Made by a program: the position numbers and the translations under genes. The notes beneath the pieces were generated by a model that had not been told where the DNA came from, did not search any database, and worked only from the letters and a program-made list of their open reading frames with translations. Shown here piece after piece: positions 11,943 to 23,337 of a stretch of DNA of 64,000 nt. The DNA comes from Nymphaea colorata (Eukaryota > Streptophyta > Magnoliopsida > Nymphaeales > Nymphaeaceae). The stretch spans positions 3,698,723-3,762,722 of the forward strand of contig NC_045145.1 in NCBI RefSeq assembly GCF_008831285.2, read 5' to 3'. The first letter of the stretch is position 1. The number at the start of each line of letters is the position of its first letter.

Positions 11943-14776
11943 TGTAACGTTACTTATTTTGGGTAGGTCGGGTTGGAGTGGGTCCAGACCTGAGCCCCAC
12001 TCGTGAAAGAGCCAGATGCCGACCCCTCTTCTCCCTCACCTTCTTCAGCATCTTCCTCTTCTTCTTCTTTGTCTCTTCCTTTGCTACGATTGCAGCATAG
12101 AGAAGGAAGCGAAAGAGACTGCAGCCACGGCGGAGGTGAAGGACGGCGGCAGCGAAGCATAGGTAAGCCCGTCGGTCTCTCCCTCTCTTCTTTCTTCTTC
12201 TTCTTCCCCCTTTCGCTACTCTTTGTTGTTTCTCCCTTTTTCCGACTGCTCTCCGTCGAATCCCTCTCACTACTGTAGCTCTCCCTTGCCACTCTCCTTC
12301 CCCTTCCTGCCAGCTCTCTCAAGCACGGTCCCTCTCCTTTGTTGCCCTCTTGTCTCCCTCTCCCTCTCTCGCGTTTCCTTTTTGTTTCTCCCTCGGCCCG
12401 CACTCTCCCCTCTCTGTAAGTGCCCTCTCTCTGCTCGAGTTCACTCCTGGACCCTCCTATCTCCTCCACTCTTTCTCCCGCACAGCCTCAGTCTTGTGCA
12501 ACCTTCTCCCATCTCTCTGTTTGTTTCTTCCCCCTACCTCCAATCTCACACTCTCACTGTTTTTTTTCCCTCTCCCTCAACCGAACCCTACCACTCAGCC
12601 GAACCTCTCTTTTTGCCTTGTTGACTGCCTCCTTCTAATGACAGACCTCTCTTTTCATTTTCCTTTCGTTGATGCTCATCATACTTATTGCCGTTTGATT
12701 GGATTTTAGGTAGGGAAGTTTGTCTTCCCTCTCTTACCGGCAATTAGGCTGTGTTGTTGGCATTGGCACTTGATCGAACACTTGAGGTGGCTGCCAAGAA
12801 CTCTACAACAGTTTTGATGCTAACATTGTGGTGAGCAAGACTTAATCGAGCTTAAATTGTCAAATAATTGTTGTTGGAGCATGTATAATTATTATTTGAG
12901 CATGTTATACTTAAGATTTGATATAGTAGAATGCATGTTGCGTTGCTATTTTGGGAAAAGTTTATGACTATTTTGAGAAGGATGAGGATCTACGAAAAAT
13001 TGAGGAGATGGGGAGATGCCCATTGAAGGGCTTTGTGAGTCGATACTACCAGTCGACACCCTCTTAAGGCGATGACATGCCTTAATGATTATGTTTCATA
13101 CTTGTATAAATTGAAAAGTGAAGCGAGTAGATAACTTATCGTTTGATTGTGTTTGCAGATACACCGGGCACGTCCAGCAGACCTTGAGCAACAAGATGTG
13201 AAGCTCGAGGTATTTTGGGTGTTTCGTGGATGTGCGATAAGTATGGCGGCATTCCAAGCAAATTCCAGCCTGTGGTCAACTTTCGAATGTGTGTTTCCAG
13301 GATCATTGGATCCTATGATTGTGATGTAAGTGAATGATTGTAATGTGACTGAATGATTGTGAAGTAATTAAAAGAATGTATACATGGAAATTTAATGATT
13401 ATGTGATGAGTTTTGTTTTGAAAATTTGTATGCAATTGCATGTGAATGCTAAAATTGATAACTGCTTAGGACAGATGAGGTGGGATCTCGAGTTGAGTGT
13501 CTCCTCGATCCCGATTGTGCATTAGAAAGTATCCTAGAATGATAACTGCATAGCACAACTATGAGCCAATCACAGATCGAGACTACTCTCTGTGGTTTGG
13601 CTAAGTTTTGAAAGATGTGATTGATGTGAATGTTGTAGTATGTTGCATATGAATTGCCATGGGCGATAATGAAATTGAAGGGTAGTTGTACCCGTATTAT
13701 TATGACGGCTAGCTAAGAATGTTAATGATATGTGTGGTCTTCGTGTGGAGGCAATTGGAGGTGTGAGTGCATACATGAGGTGAACCAACCTCATGAGCTA
13801 GTCAGTCATTTTTGTGAATGTGCAATTGTAATGATAAAAAAGAAAGAATAAAAGATAAGAGGTCAGTGGGTTGTGGCAATGTGTTTATGAGTTGTCCCGC
13901 CTTCGCCACTAGTCTCGCCTGTTCGGAGCGTGGGCGGTGCAAGGCCCCATGGTATTGTTGTGTGATGTGTTTGGAGCGTTTGGTTCCCGCCTTTCCAAAC
14001 AGGGTGTTTTAGGGAAGGCTGAGTATTTCTCATTGTAATTCATACATACATGGACGATTGCTCTTCCGCTATAGCGTGAATGAATCCATATTGTTTCAGG
14101 CCACTGCGGGGATTGTCTCTCGGCCGTAAGCTGCCCACGGTGTGCACGTGCCTGTGTTTGCACCCACAAGAACTGTCAATTCACTAAAGTTATTGTAAAT
14201 GAAATGAATGAGAATGATATGTTTATGCATGAGTTGCATGTGAATTGTAAACGTGTCGTGATTTATATGAGGGGTCTTCTTGACATGTCATGTGATTGAG
14301 TGTTTTATCACGACGTGATAGTAATTTGTTTTCGTAATTGCTATATCTCATGTTGGAACCTTACCTAAGAGGGTTAGGGATTTATCTGGCTTGTTGTCAT
14401 ACTACGAAGGATAAACCTTTTGTTGTTTTATTTTTCAGTTTTTGGCGGACCTGGGGTAGCAAATTGATCAGATGAACTCACATCCTATTAGGGAGATTTT
14501 GAGTCAATTATAGTGTCGGCGCGTCTTGTTTTGCTATTATTAATGCCCTGTTTTTGTTAGGCATCAATGTCATGGTTTTGGAACATTTTTGTCATATCTA
14601 TTATTGAGAAATGTGATGTAATTTTGTATGAACGGAATTGATTATATAATGAAAAGTTTACCCCATTGTATGAATGGCATGACTCATTTCCTTTTGAATC
14701 GTTGTGTTATCGCACCTCAATGTTTTATGTTTTAAAGAAAAAAATTTATTTAAGGGTCAAATGGTTGAGGTGTGAC
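11943..14776 (+). repeat. 3' LTR of the gypsy element (about 2.8 kb)
   Basis: It begins TGTAACGTTAC right after the polypurine tract; the likely end is GGTGTGACA at 14768-14776 (TG..CA boundaries). A CT-rich leader-like stretch (12010-12640) gives long but meaningless Ser/Leu/Pro open frames. The 5' partner LTR is absent, so the right boundary is inferred and could be off. Confidence 0.6.
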
Positions 14777-14810
14777 AGCCTAGTCCAGCCCTGGCCCGAT
14801 TTATTTTGAA

Positions 14811-14811
14811 A

Positions 14812-14897
<86 letters not shown>
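14811..14897. repeat. Long AT microsatellite
   Basis: About 40 AT dinucleotide units, just beyond the proposed gypsy LTR end. Confidence 0.95.
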
Positions 14898-14898
<1 letters not shown>

Positions 14899-15821
14899 AA
14901 TATATTTATTTTTTTAATAAAAATGGAAGCCCTGACCACCCCAGCCCAAAAGCCGGATGAGCACCCGACATATTCACAATTAGCCCATCTGCTACAAAAT
15001 TTGAGAAGAGCACACAAGATGAACATTTAGTAAGGAGGTTTCTTAAAAATTTTATTGTGCTTGTCATTGATTTTTCTAGGGTCATAGTTAATCTCTTGTT
15101 CAATGATAAGCGAGTGCAAGGAGTTTATGTTTGTTATTGAGAAAGGAGTTTATGTTTATTGTAATAAAAACATTTCTAGCTTCACTTTTCGACGCTCCAT
15201 TGTTCATTTTCATAGTTGGTTTCACTCACATTTTTATCAATGACATTGTGGAAGACATTTTGATTATAGGGAGGAATGCCTACTCAATTGGCCACCTAAT
15301 TTCCAGCTCTTAGAGATCTTTGATCCCTCAATTTCTGTCATCCATGTTGTTTAGGCTCCTTTATGAACTACTCCACAAACAAAAATGGAATTATATATAG
15401 GTACACCATGTTTGAGATCATTAGTAAACTTTCTAGCGGCAAATTGCCTTAGAAAAAAAAACATACCATGGCCACCATATACATTTTTAATGCAAGCAAA
15501 TTTTTATTGATTCATGCCAATATATATGCATCCTTATAGATGCAAAAAAATGCCGTATGTATACCATAAGTTAACTTTCGTTATTGAACATTGAGCTTCC
15601 ATATTTATCAAATTTGCTCATGCTAATTTATGTAATGACCAACATAAGGCGTCAGATTTTAAAATCTCCTAAATTTCAAAAGATCTTTTCATATAAACTC
15701 ATGATACAAAAATGGCATTCATAAAGTAAATAATATATACAAAAAGTTGTTATAGATGGTTATATATATGTGTGTTGTGCTTGCATGTGTGTACGTGTAT
15801 ATATATACATATCTAGGGATC
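14898..15821. other. Intergenic, no gene seen
   Basis: AT-rich DNA with only short open frames and no recognised protein or repeat. Confidence 0.6.
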
Positions 15822-16225
15822 AAATGAATGACTTAAATTCCATGAACTTGTGATTTCAATATTTTAAGTTAATCAATGTAAATGTAACAATAATTTGAAT
15901 TCATTGGATTAACTATAATAGAGTAAATGCGTAACTTAAATCTCATTCTTATTCCTAAGAACTTATAATATATATATATATATATATATAATCACAAGAA
16001 TGACTTAAATCTCATTCATGTTCATACGAACTTGTGATTTCAATCTTTTAAATCAAACAATGTAAATGTAATAAAAAGTTGAACTCATTGGATTAACTAT
16101 AATAAGCAAATGAATAACTTAAATCTCATTTATATTCATAAGAACATGTGATTATAATCCTTTAAATCATTCAATATATATGTCATAACAAGTTAAACTC
16201 ATTAGATTAATTAAATGAATTAAAT
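15822..16225 (+). repeat. Diverged minisatellite, unit about 110 bp, about 3.5 copies
   Basis: Each unit contains variants of AATGACTTAAATCTCATTC, GAACTTGTGATTTCAAT, TCAATGTAAATGTAA and CTCATTGGATTAACTATAAT in the same order. Copies start near 15826, 15926 (partial, broken by an AT run at 15968-15990), 15998 and 16107. Confidence 0.75.
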
Positions 16226-16246
16226 TTATAACATAAATTTGAACAT

Positions 16247-16285
16247 TCACACACACACATATATATATATATAGAGAGAGAATAG

Positions 16286-16331
<46 letters not shown>

Positions 16332-16339
16332 ATATATAT
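16247..16339. repeat. AC/AT/AG compound microsatellite
   Basis: Runs of AC, AT, AG and AT dinucleotides in succession. Confidence 0.9.
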
Positions 16340-17740
16340 GAAGCATATAAAATTATATGGAAGAAAGATAAACGAGCTTAAGCTGCACTTATTGTAATGT
16401 GTGAAAAATAAGAATAAAATAGACGCCATCTCTCGTCCTAAGCCAGCTTCTAGTGGGTGTGCGTCCTTATTCTCCTTCACCTGTTGTGGTGGTGGGAACC
16501 CCCACAATAATGTCAAGAAGAGAAACAATAATGTAAGGAGGAGAAAAACATGTACAGTAAGAGAAAAATACGTCAAGAGAGAAAACCAAGGTACCCATCC
16601 AGTCAGAAATTTTTTTCATGGACACAATTAGTTTACAAATGTTAAATGAGCTGCAACTTGGGTTTTCTAGAGCTACTTCATGTAACTGGACCCAAATCCA
16701 CTTAAATCAAACACTGAAATAAGGTTTTATAGACTGGGCTCTGCTTTGCCCCAGCGTCCAGCACCAATGGTAGCACCTATCACCACCCGCATGGTCACCC
16801 GGGGAAAGAAAAAGTGATTTTTTTTTTAATGACTCAGGAAAATTGTGCATTCTCATTTACACCACAATCGAACCAAAGAAAAGTTAACTAAGGCTCTAAT
16901 ACCAAGTATAGAACTCTTGATCGCAGACCATAGGTTTAGGACAAAAACGGGACCAATAAAGTTTGATTGTTAAAGTGTTTTCTTGTATAATCTGACTGTA
17001 TAGATATGATCTTTAATCATATTTTAATAAAAATCATACACTAAGTCGGTCATTTTTTGAGTTTAACATGTTCTTTTTTTAGGAATAAAAGACGAACGGC
17101 TCTCTTATGGAACCAAATGTTTTATATTGGAAAAGCAAGTGTTTTTCTTAAACACAACCTGAATCAAATCCGGTTTTATGTTAAATTAGTATTTACAAAC
17201 CCTGGCTGGAGGAATCCAATTTCACCTTGAGACAGAATTATTTTAATTTTGAAAAGTAAATCCGGAGAGAGACGGAAGGCATGCATGCTTTCCAGAGTTC
17301 TCTTCCCCCTCATTGTTGGCACGAAAAGGCCATTTGAACTTGATCATCTACTTCTGATATTCATGACGCTAGATTCAACTTTGGATCCGATCACCGACCA
17401 GATTCCTAGGCAGAATCCAACAGATATCTGGCTTCCACCGACAGCCAAATCTAATGACATTTGAAATGATCTTACTAGATTTTTGTGCTTTACATGTCCT
17501 AATCTTCATCTCACTCGACGCTCAACACGTCCAATACAAAAATAGCTAGCTTTGTTTCCAAGTTCTCAGACGCGCTTCAAACCGTTCGGAGGGCACACGA
17601 GAATACCAAACAAGCAAGATCGGTGGTTCTTTTATTTTAATTGAAGAAAATGTTTTTCTTTTCCTTTACGCCGACGATTTTCGGTTACTTTTTTTTCAGA
17701 CTGGATTTGCCAACTGCTGCAATCTGACTGAATCCAACGT
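16340..17740. other. Region upstream of UGT-B, no gene seen
   Basis: No supported coding sequence. A degenerate copia primer-binding site lies in reverse orientation at 16892-16903 (GGCTCTAATACC, the complement of GGTATTAGAGCC), with about 65 bp of similarity to the stretch around 27149. This marks an old LTR fragment. Confidence 0.5.
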
Positions 17741-17757
17741 CCAAATTTTTGAGATTG

Positions 17758-17766
17758 TATATATAG
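17758..17766 (+). promoter_or_regulatory. Probable TATA box of UGT-B
   Basis: TATATATAG, 76 bp upstream of the UGT-B ATG (17842), in a normal position for a plant core promoter with a short leader. Confidence 0.5.
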
Positions 17767-18058
17767 ATAAGTAGACAGCCTGCAAACGCGTCTCCACTCG
17801 GAAACTCACCAGAACTCTTGCTTCCAGGTCCAGGATCCACCATGAGCAGCAGTATTAAGCCGCATGTCCTTGTGATTCCCTTTCCATTACAAGGTCATAT
17901 CATGCCCTTAATGGAGCTCTCCCATCGCCTGGCCGGCCAGGGCTTCCCAGTTACCTTCGTCAACACCGAGCACATTCATGAGCGACTGATGGCAGCAGCA
18001 TACCATCGAAAGCCCTCTTCCGACGATTTCGCCGGAAAAATGAAGATGGTTGCCGTTC

Positions 18059-18063
18059 CTGAT
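18059..18063 (+). repeat. Target-site duplication, left copy (CTGAT)
   Basis: CTGAT occurs directly before the 5' LTR and again at 23043-23047 directly after the 3' LTR. Removing one copy restores the UGT reading ..VPDGWPSGDD... Confidence 0.92.
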
Positions 18064-18309
18064 TGTAGGATGACTAGCAGGATGGCTACCGAATCAGTTT
18101 GGATTTTGAAGATAAAATCTTCTTTATTAGTCAAGATATTGTTTCCAAATTTTGTTGTAACAAAGAAACCGTTGTAACTCCATATCCCTAAATTTTTGCT
18201 ACCGTGTATATTAGGATGAAAAGTTGTCAATAGCAATACATAGAAGTTACGATTCTTCCAATTGAGTCTCTTCTTCGTCTTCTTCCTTACTGTTATTGTT
18301 ATTTTCTCA
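18064..18309 (+). repeat. 5' LTR of the copia element
   Basis: 246 bp, starting TGTAGGATGACTAGC and ending TTTTCTCA. It differs from the 3' LTR by one substitution and a 6-bp extra unit (ATTGTT) near its end, so the insertion is young. Confidence 0.95.
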
Positions 18310-18361
18310 GTTTTGTGCCCTGTTTCTCATTCTGCTGTGCCCTGTTTTTTGTCCTGCTCTC

Positions 18362-21300
18362 ATGGCTACTGTGTCGGGTGTTCACAATAATGGTGATGAT
18401 CAAATTGAAGCCAACGCGTCACCCTTTCTCCTGCATCACTCGGATAATCCTGGTGCTATCCTTGTGACCAGTCCTTTAGCCGGTGACAACTATGCAACAT
18501 GGCAGAGGGTCATGAAGATGGCTTTAAGTGCAAAGAACAAATTTGGGTTCATTGATGGTTCCATTCCCAAACCTCCGTTAAACAGTCCAGACTACAAAGC
18601 TTGGATGCGCTGCAATGATTTGGTGCATTCATGGCTTCTCAACTCACTTTCAAAGGAAATCGCTAACAGCGTTATCTATGCCAATGAGGCTCGTGAGGTA
18701 TGGAATGACCTACAAGATCGTTTTTCTCAAGGTAATGCTTCCCGTATTTACCAATTGAGAAGATGGTTTCTGATCTACGACAAGAGCAATATTCCTTACC
18801 AAATTATTTTACTCGTCTAAAGACTTTATGGGATGAAATTGCTTCATATTCTACTGTTCCTACATGCTCTTGTGGTGCTTTTAAAGAGTTTAATTCCTGT
18901 CAAGATCGTGAGAAAGTGTATCAATTTTTTATGGGACTCAATGAATCGTATGGCAACATTAGAAGCCAGATTCTTGCCATAGATCCATTACCCAATATTA
19001 ACAAGGTTTACTCTCTTGTGCTGCAAGAGGAAACTCGGCGACTACTAGTTCCGCAGCTCTTGAGTTCTGAAAATACTGCTTTAGCAGTAAATTTGTTACC
19101 TTCTTATAACAAAAAATTTCTGCCAAGAGGACAGCAGTACATGAAGAACAGGCCACGTCCAAAATGTGACCACTGTGGTCAACTTGGGCATATCCAAGCA
19201 CGCTGCTATGCATTACATGGCTACCCGCCTAACCATCCAAAATCTAAAGCTTCATCTGAAATGGGTAAAGGCGGACACACTCAACATGGATCCTCGGCAA
19301 ATGTCACTACTGCTGCTATAGTTCTCTCTCAGTTGACTGAAGATCAACTCAGCAAATTAACGGCATGGCTTAGTGCTGATGACAAACCTGCTGCCGCAAA
19401 CGTCGCAGGTAAGCATATGCTCAATTCCTCCCATCATTTACCATGGATTATTGATACCGGAGCCTCAGACCATATGACTCCCCAACTTCACTTGATGACC
19501 AATGTCATTCCTCTACCCGAAGTTCGCCTTATTAATCTTCCAAATGGCCAACAACTTTCAGCTACTCATACAGGAACCATAGAACTCCAGCCGAACCTCA
19601 TACTTATAGATGTACTTTACATACCAGAATTTAGATACAATCTATTGTCAATCCCTAAACTCACCAAAACCACTGACTATGCTGCTGTTTTTCTCTCATC
19701 TTGTTGTCTCTTTCAGGACCGTTTGTCGAAGAGGCTGATTGGAGTGGGTAGCTTATGCGGCGGACTGTATCATCTACGATTACCGGCCAGTTCTCATGCT
19801 CTTTCTGTTACTTCCCTTAATAAATCTCATGTTTGGCATATGAGACTTGGACACCCGTCGTTTGACAAAACTCAATCTTTGAATTCTGATGTTCTTATTT
19901 CCAAGCATGAATTTCTATGTGATGCTTGTCATAAAGCTAAGTTCTCTCGCTTGCCCTTTTCTCATAGTAGTAGTAGAGCGAGTTTTCCATTTGCATTACT
20001 TCACTGCGATGTTTGGGGAGGATATGCCACGCCCTCACATACTGGAGCGCACTACTTCCTCACTATAGTTGATGATTTCTCTCGTGCAACTTGGGTCTTC
20101 TTGATGCGTTTTAAGTCTGAAACTTTTTCTTGTTTCACTCGGTTCCATGCTATGGTAGAAAACCAATTTCATACCAAAATTAAATGTCTTCGAAGTGACA
20201 ATGGTTCAGAATTTCTTGCAAATAATATGCAAGAATTTCTTTATATGCATGAGATCGAACACCAAACTTCATGTGTTGCGACACCGCAACAAAATGGAAG
20301 AGTTGAAAGAAAACATCGTCACTTACTTGAAGTCGCCCGAGCGCTTCGTTTTCATGCACACTTACCTATTAAGTTTTGGGGCGAATGTATTTTAACAGCC
20401 ACTTTCTTGATTAATCGTCTCCCATCCCCTATTTTGAATAATAAATCTCCTTTTGAACTCTTGTTTCATAAAACACCCATCTATGAAGATTTGCGTGTAT
20501 TTGGATGTCTATGTTATGCTCGAAATATGAGTGTACACCGAGATAAATTTACCACACGTGCATATAGATGCATTTTTGTAGGATATCCTTCAAATAAAAA
20601 AGGATATAAAGTCTATAATCTTGACTCCAAAGAAATTTTTATAAGTCGCGATGTGGTATTTTATGAAGACCGGTTCCCATTCCAATTTCAAAATGATGAT
20701 GGTTTGAACTCACGTGTGCTGCCAACACCACAAGAAGACTATATGAGTGAAGAAAGTGACTCTCCAATTGTAAGTGTGCCCGAGCCAGCTCCACCAATGT
20801 CGCCATCCATTCCACCTACTCATCTCGTTTCTACTGAACCAGTCAACCATTATAATTCTTCCTTTCATCCCAATCTGAACCCACCATACGAAAATCAAGC
20901 TGCCCAAGACACCCACCTTCATATCTCAATCAGTATGTGTGCTCAAACGTAATGGTATCAGATCCGCCGCCTAAGGATCCTCACTCCATGACGCCATCTT
21001 CAGGTACACGGTATCCCATTCAAAATTATCTTTACAATTCTAAGTTTTCTCCACAATACTTTGCATTTTTAACCTCTATTTTGAGTGATGCTGAACCTAC
21101 CTCGTATGCGGAAGCGGTGCAACATCAACACTGGCGCCAAGCTATGGCTGATGAGATCCATGCTCTCCAACAAAATACCACCTGGTCCCTTACTACCCTA
21201 CCTCCAAATAAAATTCCAATTGGTTGTCGTTGGGTATATAAAGTGAAACGGAGGTCTGATGGTACCATCTAACGCTACAAAGCCCGACTTGTAGCAAAAG

Positions 21301-22795
21301 GGTATACACAAATTGAGGGTATTGATTTTCATGAGACTTTTGCTCTAGTCGCAAAGCTTACTTCCATGAGGACTTTACTTGCGGTTGCTGCAACTCGTCA
21401 ATGGTCCCTATATCAAATGGACGTTAGTAATGCATTCATACAGAATATTCCAGTACGACAAACAGTCGTACTGGAATACTCCCCCTCACGAAGAAGACCT
21501 GGAGGAATGGTCATATAAACTTTTTCGTGCAGCTCCCCATGTATGAATGCATTACTAACGTCCATTTGATATAGGGACCATTGACGAGTTGCATTCATAC
21601 ATGGGGAGCTGCACGAAGAAGTTTATATGACCATTCCTCCAGGTCTTCTTCGTGAGGGGGAGTATTCCAGTACGACTGTTTGTCGCCTCCATAAGTCCTT
21701 GTACGGACTTAAACAATCACCACGTAACTGGTTTCACAAGCTCATGACTGCCCTTAAGGATGCTCATTTTATTCAATCCAATGCAGATTACACATTATTC
21801 ACTCGACACTCTGGAAATCAGTTTATTGTTATCCTAGTGTATGTGGATGATCTTATTATTACAGGAAATGATGAACAAGATATTTCTTCAATCAAGACCT
21901 TCTTACACTCCAGATTCCATATAAAAGATCTAGGAAATCTCAAGTATTTCCTAGGAATTGAGGTTGCTCGAGCGCCATCCGGGATATTTTTAAATCAAAG
22001 AAAGTATGCATTGGTGATTCTTTCTGACGCTGGTCTATTAGGAGCAAAACCAGCCGATTTTCCTATGGATCAAAAATTGAAACTAACTCCAGAAGAAGGT
22101 GAACCGATAAAGATCCAGCTATGTATCGAAGGTTAGTAGGGCGCTTGATCTATTTGACCATTACTCATCCAGAAATAACATATTCAGTTCATACGTTAAG
22201 TCAATTCATGCAATCACCACGACTTCCACATTATGAAGCAGCTCTTCGCATATTAAGATACTTAAAATCATCTCCTGGAAAAGGTATCTTTCTATCATCA
22301 TCTAGTGAAATGCAGTTAAGAGCATATTGTGATTCTGATTGGGCGAGTTGTCCTTCAAGTCGGAAATCAGTAAGTGGTTTTGTGGTTTTTCTCGATAAAA
22401 GTCCAATCTCATGAAAGTCAAAGAAGCAAACTACTGTAGCCAGATCATCCGCAGAAGCGGAATATCGAGCGATGGCTACTGCTGCATGCGAAATTGTATG
22501 GTTGAAGGCACTATTAAAGGATTTAGATGTACACCATCACAAACCAATAAGCCTATATTGTGACAATCGAGCAGCCTTGTATATCTCCAAAAATCCAGTT
22601 TTTCATGAACGAACAAAACATATAGAACTGGATTGTCACTTTGTTCGAGAGAAGGTTCAACAAAAAGTAATTCAACCTCAGCATGTATCCACGTCATTGC
22701 AGCTGGCTGATATTTTCACAAAACCATTGGGTAGGGATATGTTCCAAAGCTTGAAGGCCAAGTTGGGTGTCACAGATCTACACACTCCAACTTGA
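18362..22795 (+). pseudogene. Copia gag-pol, disabled
   Basis: The gag start is ATGGCTACTGTG at 18362. Domains in order: CCHC zinc knuckle CDHCGQLGHIQARC (about 19164-19205), protease DTGASDHM (about 19453), integrase HHCC (19831-19950) and catalytic core with DNGSEF (about 20200) and QQNGRVERKHRHL (about 20287), RT with YVDDLI (about 21839), RNase H (22318-22560). Lesions: a frameshift near 18757, a frameshift near 20940, a TAA at 21270 in place of a Glu codon, a 159-bp snap-back insertion (21442-21600) that adds another stop, a frameshift near 22105, and a TGA near 22413 in place of Trp. It cannot make a full polyprotein. Confidence 0.92.
21442..21600 (+). repeat. Inverted duplication inside the copia RT region
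   Basis: The 159-bp insert holds an inverted copy (21456-21592) of sequence that lies on both sides of it: 21390-21441 on the left and about 21593-21685 on the right. The arms differ by one base. It is bounded by a 10-bp direct repeat, GCATTCATAC (21432-21441 and 21591-21600). At its left end is a tight hairpin, TTCCAGTACGAC-aaaca-GTCGTACTGGAA (21447-21475). Confidence 0.93.
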
Positions 22796-22802
22796 GGGGG
22801 AG
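22792..22802 (+). other. Polypurine tract of the copia element
   Basis: TTGAGGGGGAG lies immediately before the 3' LTR TG and would prime plus-strand synthesis. The core TGAGGGGGAGT also occurs inside pol at 21653-21663. Confidence 0.8.
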
Positions 22803-23042
22803 TGTAGGATGACTAGCAGGATGGCTACCGAATCAGTTTGGATTTTGAAGATAAAATCTTCTTTATTAGTCAAGATATTGTTTCCAAATTTTGTTGTAAC
22901 AAAGAAACCGTTGTAACTCCATATCCCTAAATTCTTGCTACCGTGTATATTAGGATGAAAAGTTGTCAATAGCAATACATAGAAGTTACGATTCTTCCAA
23001 TTGAGTCTCTTCTTCGTCTTCTTCCTTACTGTTATTTTCTCA
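22803..23042 (+). repeat. 3' LTR of the copia element
   Basis: 240 bp, TG..CA, nearly identical to 18064-18309. Confidence 0.95.
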
Positions 23043-23337
23043 CTGATGGATGGCCTAGTGGGGATGACCGGAACAAGTTGGGCACGTTCTGCCATGTTAC
23101 GCTGAAGGAGATGCCGGGGCACCTGGAGAACCTGATTCTCGACATCAATCGCAGAGACGACCGGAAGATCACTTGCATCTTCCTTGGTGATCGCAGATGC
23201 GCATATGCCGTGGGCGCTCGAGGTAGCCGAGAAGCTAAGCATTAGGAGGGTGGCCTTCTATCCGGCATCTGCTGCTACCTTCTCAGTCATGGCTAGTATT
23301 CCCTGGCTTTTGGAAAAACAAGTCATAGATTCGAACG

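Larger units (their letters stand above)
4660..14776 (+). mobile_element. Ty3/gypsy chromovirus relic (Tekay/Del-like), 5'-truncated and split by a hAT element
   Basis: The internal region runs from partial gag (about 4690) through reverse transcriptase, RNase H and integrase to 7820. It is interrupted by a hAT at 7821-11670 and resumes at 11679 with the integrase tail. A polypurine tract, AAGGAGGGTAAGA (11930-11942), leads into a long 3' LTR (11943-14776). No 5' LTR or primer-binding site is found; upstream sequence is UGT-A flank. The insertion lies between UGT-A and UGT-B. Boundaries at the 5' side are approximate. Confidence 0.8.
18064..23042 (+). mobile_element. Ty1/copia LTR retrotransposon inside UGT-B exon 1
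   Basis: A 4979-bp element with near-identical LTRs (TG..CA ends), a 5-bp target duplication, gag-pol order protease-integrase-RT-RNase H (copia type) and a polypurine tract, TTGAGGGGGAG (22792-22802). No convincing Met-tRNA primer site follows the 5' LTR: only 52 bp separate the LTR from the gag ATG at 18362. It is in the same orientation as the host UGT. Confidence 0.95.

Noticed and set aside
12003-12709. Long overlapping Ser/Leu/Pro-rich frames on both strands.
   Set aside because: Produced by the CT-rich leader region of the gypsy LTR; no start context, motifs or conservation.
14806-15030. Frame with a long Tyr-Ile run.
   Set aside because: Translation of an AT microsatellite; the same applies to frames at 46462-46765 and 16289-16576.
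17842-18175. Short UGT frame continuing into the copia LTR and stopping there, as a possible truncated protein.
   Set aside because: It is the broken start of UGT-B read into the LTR, with no evidence of a selected product.
20951-20964. TGGTATCAGATCC inside copia pol, resembling a primer-binding site.
   Set aside because: It is far from any LTR and next to a frameshift; most likely chance. The true site would lie just after 18309, where none is seen.
21413-21598. Minus-strand open frame resembling copia RT ([12 protein letters not shown]..).
   Set aside because: It is only the inverted duplicate inside the copia element, read on the other strand, not a separate gene or an antisense RT.
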